Shown: positions 7,509-15,274, numbered from the stretch's first letter. The stretch: DNA of 43,443 nucleotides from Micavibrio sp. (GCA_021604545.1 BQJE01000001.1:1-43443), one strand, 5' to 3'. Numbers and translations: made by a program. The notes: generated by a model from the sequence alone, not told the origin.

Positions 7509-8165
7509 ATGACTGTTAATTTGCTAACCGAAGACCTTGACGAGACAACGATCCCGGATAAATTTCGTGACCCGGAAACAAAAGATGTGCGCCTGCAGGC
7601 GATGATCGATTCTTATAATGCGCTGGAGCGTAAAATGTCACAAAACCCATCGGCGCCAAAAAGCCCGGAGGATTTTTGTATAGATTGTTCGCATGGGTTG
7701 TTCCAGCCGGATGCAGAAGTGAACCGCCGCCTGCATGAAAAAGGTTTTAGCCATGAACAGGCGCAGGAGGTTTATGATCTGGCGGCTGAGCGTATGGTGC
7801 CAATGATTACGGAGATGGCAGCAGAGTTTGATGCCGATCGCGAAGTGGAAAAGCTGGTTGCGCATTATGGCGGGCCGGAGCGCTGGAGGGAAATGTCGCG
7901 GCAATTACAGGCCTTTGGGCAGAAAAACCTGCCGCCTGGCGTGCTGGAAAATATGTCGAGTTCTTTTGAAGGCGTACTGGCACTGGAGCGGATGATGAAA
8001 TCCGAAGAGCCGAGTTTACAGCGTGGCGGCGAGGGTGCAGCTACCGGTCTTGATGAAAAAGAGCTGACGTCGATGATGCGTGATCCGCGTTACTGGCGTG
8101 ACCGTGATCCTGCATTCGTGGCCAAGGTCACCGATGGTTTTCAGCGCATGTTCGGAAATAACTAA
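7509..8165 (+). CDS. Capsid scaffolding-like protein
   Basis: A 218-residue acidic, helical, soluble protein located directly between portal and capsid genes, where podoviruses encode the scaffold that guides prohead assembly. The C-terminus has ELTSMMRDPRYWRDRDPAFV followed by a short basic-hydrophobic helix, a pattern typical of capsid-assembly proteins in alphaproteobacterial podovirus-like elements. The DRD pair and high Glu content fit a scaffold. An AAAGGAG site precedes ATG at 7509. The assignment relies on position and composition more than on a strict motif. Confidence 0.75.
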   Translation: MTVNLLTEDLDETTIPDKFRDPETKDVRLQAMIDSYNALERKMSQNPSAPKSPEDFCIDCSHGLFQPDAEVNRRLHEKGFSHEQAQEVYDLAAERMVPMITEMAAEFDADREVEKLVAHYGGPERWREMSRQLQAFGQKNLPPGVLENMSSSFEGVLALERMMKSEEPSLQRGGEGAATGLDEKELTSMMRDPRYWRDRDPAFVAKVTDGFQRMFGNN

Positions 8166-8196
8166 GACCAACTACATTTATTGCATAATGGCCTGC

Positions 8197-8274
8197 AAAT
8201 GACGTGTTTCTGCGCTTCCGGTTCGCATGTATGTAGAATACATTTACGCTTCCGGTTCTCGAAACCCGTCATTT
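8197..8274. repeat. Inverted repeat with internal direct repeats
   Basis: Arms AAATGACGTGTTTC (8197-8210) and GAAACCCGTCATTT (8261-8274) are complementary with one mismatch. Between them CGCTTCCGGTTC occurs twice, with ATGTATGTAGAATACAT, itself a small hairpin, in the middle. It lies in the 233-base gap between the scaffold-like and PilZ genes, which otherwise shows no coding sequence that I trust. No T-run follows, so it is not a plain terminator. Confidence 0.55.
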
Positions 8275-8398
8275 TCGGCACATTCTGCTTCAAATGTCGA
8301 TTGGTCTTAGAGCTTCCTCCTTCATGCTTCGGCGGGCAAGCGCCTCGGTTGCCCTGCCACAGCCAAATGGCGTTTGCTCTAGCGAAAAAAGAAATTGA

Positions 8399-8776
8399 TT
8401 AAACCATATGTGATTCAGCAAATTTTCCTGCGACGTAATCATCAACCACCTGTTGTAGATTGTTGCTGATTTTTTGGGAAAGCGGCATAAATTCAAAAGA
8501 AATTTTTCCTTTTGTTTTGCGAACGACACCCATCTTATGTGGTATGTCGATAACGTTGTTGCGCAGTTTGAATTTCATGGTGACATCGAGTTTTTGGCCG
8601 GGGCTGAACATGCGGTCGTCCCCGGTGATTTGCAGTCCACCCATCGACCAGTTTTCAACCGGATAGGTTTTGCCGCCAATCACACTAACGCAGCGATCAC
8701 ATTCACGCCGTGCATGACGGCGACGGGTGATAATCTGGTCGTTATCTGGCTTCTTTTTTAATGCCGAAAAAAACAT
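8399..8776 (-). CDS. PilZ-domain protein inside the virion cluster
   Basis: A 125-residue single PilZ domain on the strand opposite to the phage genes. PilZ domains bind cyclic di-GMP. The RxxxR-type motif is in RRRHARRECDR and the (D/N)xSxxG motif in NWSMGGLQI; both are intact, so ligand binding is plausible. No other domain is present. Starts at GTG 8785 (nine bases after GGAGG) or ATG 8809 are also possible. It lies between scaffold-like and capsid genes, where a virion gene would be expected, so it is an inserted accessory gene or a remnant of local rearrangement. A role in phage biology is unknown. Confidence 0.85.
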   Translation of the reverse strand: MFFSALKKKPDNDQIITRRRHARRECDRCVSVIGGKTYPVENWSMGGLQITGDDRMFSPGQKLDVTMKFKLRNNVIDIPHKMGVVRKTKGKISFEFMPLSQKISNNLQQVVDDYVAGKFAESHMV

Positions 8777-8914
8777 CCCCAACACGGTTCCTTTCCTCCA
8801 TGAAGTCATATAGGGCCTTAAAGTTAGCCTTTTATACCTCTGTAATGCTTTGTTATGAACCTCTTATTACTATGCCACTCGCCGCAAAAAATTACAAATT
8901 TTCTATTTTTTATC

Positions 8915-8943
8915 TTGACATGATAGGAAATATATCCTACAGT
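8915..8943 (+). promoter_or_regulatory. Strong sigma70-type promoter upstream of the capsid gene
   Basis: TTGACA at 8915-8920 and TACAGT at 8938-8943 are separated by exactly 17 bases. The spacer carries TAGGA and TCCTA in inverted orientation (8924-8939), a possible operator overlapping the promoter. Transcription would start near 8950, immediately before the hairpin at 8954. The rest of the 8777-9154 spacer has only a weak CGGGT/ACCCG hairpin. Confidence 0.65.
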
Positions 8944-8953
8944 GTTAGACATC

Positions 8954-9010
8954 AACGCCCGAACTGCGTCTGCCTTATTTACGGTGGATTTGCAGCGGGC
9001 GTTTTTCTTT
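8954..9010 (+). terminator. Terminator or attenuator right after the capsid promoter
   Basis: AACGCCCG (8954-8961) pairs with CGGGCGTT (8996-9003), and inside it CTGC (8964-8967) pairs with GCAG (8992-8995), leaving a 24-base loop. The stem runs directly into TTTTTCTTT. With a start site near 8950 this makes a short RNA of about 60 bases or a premature terminator controlling the capsid gene 145 bases downstream. Confidence 0.6.
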
Positions 9011-9154
9011 CCCTTGAAAGATTTAGACACGAAGCAGAGAACGGGTTTTTTCCTGTCTGCTACCCGTGTTCCTTTCCGGATTCTCAGGCCCCTATATAGA
9101 GCGACAACCGAGGCCGGACATCTTCAACCATATAAATATGAAAGAGGTTTGATT

Positions 9155-9988
9155 ATGTCTACGACAATCGACCAGGCTTTTATCAAGCAGTTCGAACGTG
9201 AAGTGCATGAGGCCTATCAGCGTCAGGGTTCCAAATTACGCAACACTGTACGCACTATAAACAACGTCAACGGCTCAACGGCCGTGTTCCAGAAAGTCGG
9301 CAAAGGTACGGCTTCAACAAAATCCACTCACGGTATGGTGCCGGTTATGAATTTGACCCATTCCAATATCGAAGTCACTTTGCAGGACTATTATGCCGGT
9401 GACTGGGTGGATCATCTTGATGAGCTTAAGACCAATATTGACGAGCGTCAGGTTATTGCCGCCGCCGGTGCGCAAGCGCTGGGGCGTAAAACCGATGAGC
9501 TGATTATTAATCAGCTTGCTGCGGCCAGTAGCAATGTGATTGCCGACGGCAATGTCGGCCTGACCAAGGACAAAGTTCTGGAGGCGTTTGAAACCTTCGG
9601 TGATAACGATGTCCCCGATGACGGTCAGCGTTATTGCATTGTTGGCTGGAAACAGTGGAGCGAGCTTCTGGCTCTGGATGAGTTTGTTCATTCCGATTAT
9701 ATCGGCCATGAAGAATTGCCGTTTGCGACAATCACACAGGCTAAATTCTGGCTGGGTACGATCTGGATCCCGCATTCCGGTCTGCCGATTGACGGCAATG
9801 ATATCCGTTCCTGTTTCTGGTTCCACAAAAACGCTGTTGGTCATGCTGTGGCTTCTGATGTTGAAACCGACATCACGTGGCATGGCGATCGTGCGGCGCA
9901 TTTTGTAAACAACATGATGAGCCAGGGCGCCGGACTGATTGATGAGGCCGGTATCATCACCATCGAATCCGATGAAACCCCTGATTAA
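9155..9988 (+). CDS. Major capsid protein (podovirus type)
   Basis: A 277-residue protein recognised as the major capsid family of T7-like and marine alphaproteobacterial podoviruses. Typical segments are VHEAYQRQGSKLRNTVRT near the N-terminus, the strand LTHSNIEVTLQDYYAGDWV, and GRKTDELIINQL followed by the HK97-like core; the C-terminus has AVASDVETDITWHGDRAAHF. The frame is open from 8942, but ATG at 9155 has GAGG upstream and begins at the family start. It has its own promoter and leader. No cleavage prodomain is apparent. It should self-assemble with the scaffold-like protein at 7509. Confidence 0.88.
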   Translation: MSTTIDQAFIKQFEREVHEAYQRQGSKLRNTVRTINNVNGSTAVFQKVGKGTASTKSTHGMVPVMNLTHSNIEVTLQDYYAGDWVDHLDELKTNIDERQVIAAAGAQALGRKTDELIINQLAAASSNVIADGNVGLTKDKVLEAFETFGDNDVPDDGQRYCIVGWKQWSELLALDEFVHSDYIGHEELPFATITQAKFWLGTIWIPHSGLPIDGNDIRSCFWFHKNAVGHAVASDVETDITWHGDRAAHFVNNMMSQGAGLIDEAGIITIESDETPD

Positions 9989-10017
9989 TGCCAACACATA
10001 ATAAGGAGACTTGAACT

Positions 10018-10263
10018 ATGGCTTATAAAGCATCCGACCTCAGTGTGTTGGCCTATGCCAACAACTTTACCCTGTGGCACTACACCACGACAGACGATAC
10101 GACCGCGATTGAAACGGCAGGCTATTTTGATAGTGCCGTCGATATGTTGCGTTTGAACGATCTGTTTATCGTTAACATCGATACGGACGGCACTCCGGCG
10201 ACGAAATTTTATATCGTGACCGGTAATGATGGCAGCAGCGTCACCGTAGCGGTTTATTCGTAA
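10018..10263 (+). CDS. Small phage protein after capsid
   Basis: An 81-residue beta-rich protein without cysteines, signal or membrane segment (YKASDLSVLAYANNFTLWHY, ending TVAVYS). It follows the capsid gene by 29 bases with a GGAG site at the normal distance, so it is co-expressed with it. Small proteins in this position are commonly decoration or head-completion proteins, but no motif identifies this one. Confidence 0.65.
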   Translation: MAYKASDLSVLAYANNFTLWHYTTTDDTTAIETAGYFDSAVDMLRLNDLFIVNIDTDGTPATKFYIVTGNDGSSVTVAVYS

Positions 10264-10375
10264 ACTGCTTTTACGTTTGGCGCTGTTAAGGCTCGAGCGA
10301 TTCAAAATCAGGCTCGCCTACTGCCCTTTAGAAGCCCCGTATCGACACGTGCGCAATATTTAATGTTGCGTGCGC

Positions 10376-10425
10376 GGCACGGTCCTTCGTTTTCCCCCTT
10401 ACGGAGGGCCGTGCCACCCCTTTTT
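10376..10425 (+). terminator. Rho-independent terminator after the capsid operon
   Basis: GGCACGG (10376-10382) pairs with CCGTGCC (10409-10415); inner bases TCCTTCG and CGGAGGG extend the stem. ACCCC then TTTTT (10421-10425) follows. It ends the promoter-capsid-small gene unit. Confidence 0.7.
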
Positions 10426-10433
10426 ATTCAATG

Positions 10434-10508
10434 CTGTCATCCTGAGGAAGCATAGCGACCGAAGGATCTCATAGGTTAGGAGATCCTTCGCTTCGTTCAG
10501 GATGACAG
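10434..10508. repeat. REP-like inverted repeat, copy 2
   Basis: The outer arms CTGTCATCCTGA and its near-complement TCAGGATGACAG, with inner GAAGGATCTC and GAGATCCTTC, make a long imperfect palindrome between the capsid terminator and the tail gene. Its CATCC/GGATGACA edge links it to the copies at 617-676 and 20120-20139. That host-type palindromes occur inside the cluster suggests long residence in this chromosome. Confidence 0.65.
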
Positions 10509-10530
10509 TGAAAGCAAATGGAGAAATTTT

Positions 10531-11100
10531 ATGGCCCTTAATGATGTCGCGCTCGCAAGTCGGGCGCTTATACGGATTGGCGCTGCACCGATTACGTCTT
10601 TTGATGATGGCACCGCTACGTCCGAAGTCGCTGGTGCCCTTTTTGGTCCGGTGCGCGATGCGCTGCTCTCGGCCTATGCCTGGAGCTTTGCAACCGGGCA
10701 ATTGGAGCTGGTCGAGCTTGGCACGCCGCCAATTGCGGATTACGATAAAGCTTACCAGCTTCCCAATGATTATCTGCGGGCGATGTCCGCTGGTAGCGGA
10801 ACGCGCGGACGTGGTTTGAACTACCGTATTGCGCGCGGCGCGCTGCATACCAATTCTGACAGTGTGGTTTTGACTTATATCTTCCGGCCCGAGGAAGAGG
10901 AATTCCCGCCATATTTTGACCAGGCGTTGATTGCGCGTTTGTCGGCGGAGTTTGTTATTCCGGTGACCGAAAGCACATCCCGCGCCGAGGCGGCTTTCAG
11001 GCTGGCAGAGAATGAATTTAAGCGCGCGCGGCAGATTGATGCGCAGCAGGATACGCCGAATAGAATAGAGGATTTCACGCTAGTTGATGTGCGGAGTTAA
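10531..11100 (+). CDS. Tail tubular protein A (T7 gp11-like)
   Basis: A 189-residue protein of the podovirus tail tubular A family, which forms the ring joining portal to the tail nozzle. Characteristic parts are the N-terminal NDVALASRALIRIGAAPITSF, the block VRDALLSAYAWSFATGQLEL, and LPNDYLRAMSAG. Length and order (before tail tubular B) fit the family. The end overlaps by four bases a lipoprotein gene on the other strand. No disruption is seen. Confidence 0.88.
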   Translation: MALNDVALASRALIRIGAAPITSFDDGTATSEVAGALFGPVRDALLSAYAWSFATGQLELVELGTPPIADYDKAYQLPNDYLRAMSAGSGTRGRGLNYRIARGALHTNSDSVVLTYIFRPEEEEFPPYFDQALIARLSAEFVIPVTESTSRAEAAFRLAENEFKRARQIDAQQDTPNRIEDFTLVDVRS

Positions 11101-11324
11101 AGGTCTTCGGATAAAAAGCCGAGTATGGCGCCGCACGCAGCGCCGACGGCGATACCGGCGTAAATTTCCTCATCGCCGGCAACGGCAAGACCGGCTCCGA
11201 TCCCGGCCCCGAGCGCCGTGCCGATCATGAGACGTTCATCGCGGGTGGTGCGGCAGGCGCTTAAATTCGATGCGAAGACGCACAACAAAACGACGACCAG
11301 AGATTTTTTCAAAACTTTACGCAT
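11097..11324 (-). CDS. Glycine-zipper lipoprotein inside the tail gene block
   Basis: A 75-residue predicted outer-membrane or periplasmic lipoprotein. Residues 1-24 form a signal peptide (MRKVLKKSLVVVLLCVF) ending in the lipobox LSAC. The mature part is glycine-rich in a zipper pattern (GTALGAGIGAGLAVAG, then AGIAVGAACGAILGF), as in small Gly-zipper 2TM lipoproteins. ATG at 11324 is preferred; a GTG seven codons earlier is possible. It is antisense to the tail operon and overlaps the end of tail tubular A. An accessory gene that may alter the host surface, for example against superinfection; that role is inferred. Confidence 0.75.
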   Translation of the reverse strand: MRKVLKKSLVVVLLCVFASNLSACRTTRDERLMIGTALGAGIGAGLAVAGDEEIYAGIAVGAACGAILGFLSEDL

Positions 11325-11338
11325 AAGGATGAGTTTAT

Positions 11339-13237
11339 ATGACACGGATACGTGAAATCAAGACCACGTTTACGGCGGGCGAAGTATCGCCGGAATTGCT
11401 TGGCCGTGGGGATTTGCGCGCTTATAATAATGGTGCGCTGACACTGCAAAATGTGTTTATCAAGCCGACGGGTGGCGTGACGCGGCGCTCGGGCCTTGGC
11501 TTTATTGATAGTGCCGCCGGTGATGGCAAACTCATCGCGTTCGAATTTAACACGCAGCAGACCTATTTGCTGGTGATTACCGATGGGCAGATTGATATTT
11601 ATGCAGGCGGTGTGAAGGATGCAACTGTTGTTTCCCCATGGAGCGCCGCGCAGATTTCGCAGATCGCGTGGACGCAAAGCGCTGATACTTTGTTGATGGT
11701 ACATCGTGATGTGAGCCCGAAAAAGCTGACGCGCGGGTCGGGTGGGACGTGGAGCCTTGATGACTGGTCGTTCTTTACCGATGGTAATATTGTTAATCAG
11801 CCACATTTCAAGTTTGCAGGCGCAGAAGTCACGTTAACGCCAAGCGGTACGACGGGCAGCATTACACTGACGTCCTCCGCCGATGTATTTGCCGCCGGGC
11901 ATGAAGGCACGCGCATGCGTGTGAATGGTAAGGAAGTTGAGATCACGGATTTTGACTCACCGACTGTGGTTACCGTCGATGTGATTGAGGATTTGCCGGA
12001 TACGAACGCCACCATTGACTGGTTCGAGCAGGGTTTTAGCGCCGTGCGCGGCTACCCGGTGTCCGTGGCGTTCCATCAGGATCGTTTGGTCATTGGCGGC
12101 AGCCGCGATCTGCCCAATCGTTTGTGGTTTTCCAAGTCCGGTGATCTGTTTAATTTTAATCTGGGCACGGGGCTGGATGATGAGGCGATTGAATTCGCGA
12201 TCTTGTCCGATCAGGTCAACGCCATTCGCGGGATATTTTCCGGGCGGCATTTGCAGGTTTTCACAAGCGGCGCGGAATGGATGGTCACGGGTGATCCGTT
12301 GACGCCCGCATCGGTGCAGATAAGACGGCAGACGCGGATCGGTTCGGTGTTGGAGCGACATATCCCGCCGGTGAATGTTGACGGCGCAACATTTTATATC
12401 GCCCGCAATAAGCAGGAAATTCATGAGTTTTTATATACAGATATCGAGCAGGCTTATCAGTCGACGGATTTATCGCTGCTTTCGCGGCATGTGATTTCTA
12501 ATCCGGTTGATCAGGATTACGATCAGCGGCGCAGATTGTTGTTTATTGTGCGCGATGATGGGAAATTTGCGACGCTGACCGTGTTTCGGAGCGAGCAGGT
12601 TTCGGCCTGGACGCTGCACGAGACGCAGGGCGCGGTGAAGTCGGTGGCAATTGTCGGCGACGACGTTTTTATGCTGACGCAGCGTGATGGAAATTTTATG
12701 ATTGAACAATTTGATGATGAACTTAATCTGGATTCTGCGTTGACTGGTGAGGTTATCACGGCGGCAACCAATTGGGCCGGGCTCGATCATCTTGAAGGGC
12801 TTACGGTTTCGGTGGTCGCGGACGGGCAGGTTCAAGCCAATAAAACCGTGAGCGGCGGCGCAATCACCATTGATGAAGCGGCCAGCACGGTCGAGATCGG
12901 TTTGTCCTACACGCATATTATCGAGCCGTTGCCACCGAGCGAGATCGGCGCGGCCGGTGGCGGGCGCAAGGTGCGGCTGGTCGAGGGGATTTATCGGCTG
13001 CAGGATACGGCGGCGCTGCGGCTGGATGTTGGACGGGGCTTGAACGATATCGCGCTGCGGCAACTGGGCGAGGATGAAATTCTCGATTCTCCGCCGCCGC
13101 TGGTGAGCGGTGATATTCGTGTGCGGGCGCTGGGCTGGCAGGAAGATTCTACGAAGCCGCTGTGGCGGATTGAGCAGGATGTGTCTCTGCCCTTTACGTT
13201 GCTGGCGGTGACAACGGAATTGAAGGTGAATGATTAG
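11339..13237 (+). CDS. Tail tubular protein B (T7 gp12-like nozzle)
   Basis: A 632-residue beta-rich protein that follows tail tubular A, as in T7-like phages, where B forms the tail nozzle. The start is family-typical (TTFTAGEVSPELLGRGDLRAY, then NVFIKPTGGVTRRSG). GYPVSVAFHQDRLVIGGS, near the middle, is another conserved stretch. An AAGGAT site precedes the ATG. The frame is uninterrupted over its full length, which argues for selection on the tail function. It would bind tail tubular A above and the spike protein. Confidence 0.88.
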   Translation: MTRIREIKTTFTAGEVSPELLGRGDLRAYNNGALTLQNVFIKPTGGVTRRSGLGFIDSAAGDGKLIAFEFNTQQTYLLVITDGQIDIYAGGVKDATVVSPWSAAQISQIAWTQSADTLLMVHRDVSPKKLTRGSGGTWSLDDWSFFTDGNIVNQPHFKFAGAEVTLTPSGTTGSITLTSSADVFAAGHEGTRMRVNGKEVEITDFDSPTVVTVDVIEDLPDTNATIDWFEQGFSAVRGYPVSVAFHQDRLVIGGSRDLPNRLWFSKSGDLFNFNLGTGLDDEAIEFAILSDQVNAIRGIFSGRHLQVFTSGAEWMVTGDPLTPASVQIRRQTRIGSVLERHIPPVNVDGATFYIARNKQEIHEFLYTDIEQAYQSTDLSLLSRHVISNPVDQDYDQRRRLLFIVRDDGKFATLTVFRSEQVSAWTLHETQGAVKSVAIVGDDVFMLTQRDGNFMIEQFDDELNLDSALTGEVITAATNWAGLDHLEGLTVSVVADGQVQANKTVSGGAITIDEAASTVEIGLSYTHIIEPLPPSEIGAAGGGRKVRLVEGIYRLQDTAALRLDVGRGLNDIALRQLGEDEILDSPPPLVSGDIRVRALGWQEDSTKPLWRIEQDVSLPFTLLAVTTELKVND

Positions 13238-13244
13238 ACTGGTG

Positions 13245-13273
13245 TTGACATAACGGTTTTGAGGGGTTATATA
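13245..13273 (+). promoter_or_regulatory. Near-consensus sigma70 promoter for a small accessory gene
   Basis: TTGACA at 13245-13250, then exactly 17 bases, then TATATA at 13268-13273. It starts eight bases after the tail tubular B stop codon and 29 bases before the small gene at 13302. With the terminator at 13551 it forms an independent unit. Confidence 0.7.
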
Positions 13274-13301
13274 TGAGCCATCAAAATTAAAACGGAGAAT
13301 A

Positions 13302-13511
13302 ATGATGCCAGAAGAAACAAATCCACATTTGGAACCAACTACTGTTGGTGACGGCCAAAAAGTACAATCCTCAGTAGTAATATACGAAGTGCCGCTTACT
13401 CGTGTTCAAGTGGAAAGCTCTGGTCAGCCCGGACCTTATTCAGATGACAAAGGTCAAAGATTCGTACGGGGGAGTGGAAGTGGCTCGCACGTACCTTCTC
13501 CTTATTCTTAG
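13302..13511 (+). CDS. Small hypothetical protein with own promoter and terminator (moron-like)
   Basis: A 69-residue hydrophilic protein rich in Ser, Gly, Pro and Val, with no recognisable domain, signal or membrane segment. A GGAG site precedes the ATG. Promoter and terminator flank it closely, so it can be expressed when the virion genes are silent. This is the classical arrangement of a phage moron. It may be a small host-directed effector, but nothing in the sequence tells which. AT content looks higher than that of neighbouring structural genes. Confidence 0.6.
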   Translation: MMPEETNPHLEPTTVGDGQKVQSSVVIYEVPLTRVQVESSGQPGPYSDDKGQRFVRGSGSGSHVPSPYS

Positions 13512-13550
13512 AGGCGCTGTTCTTTAAGATTTAAGAAATTTGAATATTGC

Positions 13551-13580
13551 AAAAGCCCCCAATTTCCGGGGGCTTTTTTT
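13551..13580 (+). terminator. Rho-independent terminator
   Basis: AAAAGCCCCC (13551-13560), loop AATTTCC, GGGGGC with a following run of seven T (13574-13580). It closes the 13302 gene unit before the next ribosome site. Confidence 0.85.
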
Positions 13581-13608
13581 ATGACTTAATTTTAGAAAGG
13601 AGTTTGAT

Positions 13609-14169
13609 ATGGGAGGGATTACACCCGTTTTACAATTGCTGCCGGTGATTTCGCAGGGCGTTGGCCTTGTGTCGAATATTGTGTCCAGTGAAAGCGCGGT
13701 GCGTGATCAGCGCGCCGGTCAGGATTTAGCGTTGCAACAATTGCAGCAGCGTCAGGCGGAACAACAGCGCCAAAGCAGGGAAGATGCGGCGCTGGATCGT
13801 GAACGGATTGCCGCCGATGCAGATGCGTCAGAGCGCAAACGGCGTGATGCTCTGCGGCGGGCGGTGTCGCGGCAACGCGCGCAGTTTGGCGGCAGCGGGA
13901 TTTCGTCTAGTGGTGGGTCGGCTGAGGCGGTTTTGCTGGGCCTATTTGAAGAAACTGATAATGAGCGCGAAGAGCGTGAACGGCTGGATAATTTACGCTT
14001 TGGGGCGATTGATCAGAATTTAAGCCAGCAAAGACGGTTAAATGTTATTCAGCGTACGCAGCTCCAGGAAAGCCAGCGGATTGGGCGATTAAGTTCAGGT
14101 GTAAACCAAAATATTAACCGCATTAATTCCGGCCTCGATGTACTGAGCTTTGCCGGAAACTTATTTTAA
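13609..14169 (+). CDS. Coiled-coil virion protein candidate (internal/ejection type)
   Basis: A 186-residue protein with an apolar N-terminus (VLQLLPVISQGVGLVSNIV), a long Gln/Arg/Glu coiled coil (residues about 35-95) and a Gly/Ser-rich hinge before a second helical part (GSGISSSGGSAEAVL). This layout, and position after tail tubular B, resembles small internal virion proteins that enter the cell with DNA in podoviruses. No catalytic motif is present. AGGAG precedes the ATG. Assignment by position and composition only. Confidence 0.65.
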   Translation: MGGITPVLQLLPVISQGVGLVSNIVSSESAVRDQRAGQDLALQQLQQRQAEQQRQSREDAALDRERIAADADASERKRRDALRRAVSRQRAQFGGSGISSSGGSAEAVLLGLFEETDNEREERERLDNLRFGAIDQNLSQQRRLNVIQRTQLQESQRIGRLSSGVNQNINRINSGLDVLSFAGNLF

Positions 14170-14181
14170 TAGGAGAATGCC

Positions 14182-14676
14182 ATGTTTTCAATTAATGGTC
14201 CGGTTGGCAATAACCTTACCAATCATGAAAATGATGTGATAACCGTCAAAGATGCTTTTGAGCGTCTTGGAAGGTTTGAAGAGAAAGAACGTAATGGGTT
14301 TATTACCCGTGAGCTGGATACGGCAATCAAGGATTTTCAGAACAAAAATGACCTGAAAATTGATGGCTTGTTGCTTCCAGAAGGAGAAACGGAAAAAACA
14401 GTAAGGGACTCTCTGCGATCAGCTAGTGAAGAAGGTGGTAATGGTGAGGATGGCAATATGCCCGCCGTTCCGCCGGGAGATGTCGAATCAGAACCACTTG
14501 CCCCACCAAGTATCCCGGGTACGAATATTCCCGATCACGGCGTGCCGGAACAGGGAAATCCAAAGGAAGACTTTTTAGACGATCGTGATAAATGGCGATA
14601 TGAGGTTGACCCAAATATGCAGACAGATCGACCAAAGCCTGATTTTAATATCCCTATACCTAATAAGAGGCTATAA
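14182..14676 (+). CDS. Peptidoglycan-binding-like domain protein
   Basis: A 164-residue protein. Residues 1 to about 75 resemble the alphaproteobacterial variant of the peptidoglycan-binding domain: VKDAFERLGRFEE, then AIKDFQNKNDLKIDGLLLPE. The rest is a disordered Pro/Asp/Asn-rich tail. No signal peptide is present, so it probably reaches the wall in the virion or after lysis. It lies between the coiled-coil protein and the spike and has AGGAG 12 bases after the preceding stop. It could help the tail meet the cell wall. Confidence 0.65.
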   Translation: MFSINGPVGNNLTNHENDVITVKDAFERLGRFEEKERNGFITRELDTAIKDFQNKNDLKIDGLLLPEGETEKTVRDSLRSASEEGGNGEDGNMPAVPPGDVESEPLAPPSIPGTNIPDHGVPEQGNPKEDFLDDRDKWRYEVDPNMQTDRPKPDFNIPIPNKRL

Positions 14677-14710
14677 TTGCATTTGTAATTTGTAACTTAA
14701 GAAGAGTGAT

Positions 14711-15244
14711 ATGAAGGTTTTTCAATATCGTTATATTTCTTTAGGTTTTCTGCTGATCATATTGTTAGTCGCAGGCAAGTTATCCTTGGCTGCTGATATG
14801 CTTGAGGTAGAGATTCGTCAGATTAATCCGGATGGCCCTGTTTATACGGGTATGTGTAGTAGAGAGTATGAAAAATGCTATATGACGATGGAGTTTTTAC
14901 CTAAAGGTAATATAGAGAGCGCGGAAAAAGAGCATATGGATGTCGTTATCAGTTTTGACTCAGACGGTGCCTATTTTCATTTTATGCGTGGCCGGGAATA
15001 TCTTTTTACCTCGAATGCGGAAAAGTACAATATTAAATTTCCCGTTTACGAGTTGATGGCAAAAAAACACGAAGTAAGACTTTATAAACCGCACCCTTTG
15101 TCAAAAACTGATCCACACGGTGCCTTGGTTTTGAGAACTTCAAGTGTGGCAGTTGCCGAGTTGGAGATTTCGGCAAGGCCGGGGCCGCCTGCGGTAGCGC
15201 CTGAAGAGATTTTACGGCAAGAGCCTGACGGCGAACCGCTTTAA
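14711..15244 (+). CDS. Secreted hypothetical protein within the tail gene block
   Basis: A 177-residue protein with an N-terminal signal peptide (residues 1 to about 27, hydrophobic core ISLGFLLIILLVAG, cleavage after LSLAA) and two cysteines in a short loop (GMCSREYEKCYM). The C-terminus is Pro-rich. No family is recognised. A terminator follows at 15275. TATAAT at 14672-14677 might serve as a -10, but no good -35 is seen. AT-rich relative to the virion genes. Export to the periplasm suggests a host-envelope role and not a virion part; probably a moron. Confidence 0.6.
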   Translation: MKVFQYRYISLGFLLIILLVAGKLSLAADMLEVEIRQINPDGPVYTGMCSREYEKCYMTMEFLPKGNIESAEKEHMDVVISFDSDGAYFHFMRGREYLFTSNAEKYNIKFPVYELMAKKHEVRLYKPHPLSKTDPHGALVLRTSSVAVAELEISARPGPPAVAPEEILRQEPDGEPL

Positions 15245-15274
15245 TTTATAACCATAGCTTATTAATCATATAGC

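Noticed and set aside
8181-8402. A 73-codon plus-strand frame after the scaffold-like gene
   Set aside because: No ribosome site, odd composition, and it covers the inverted repeat; it looks like chance.
10264-10530. A tRNA or other structured RNA gene in this gap
   Set aside because: The folding is explained by a terminator and an REP-like palindrome.
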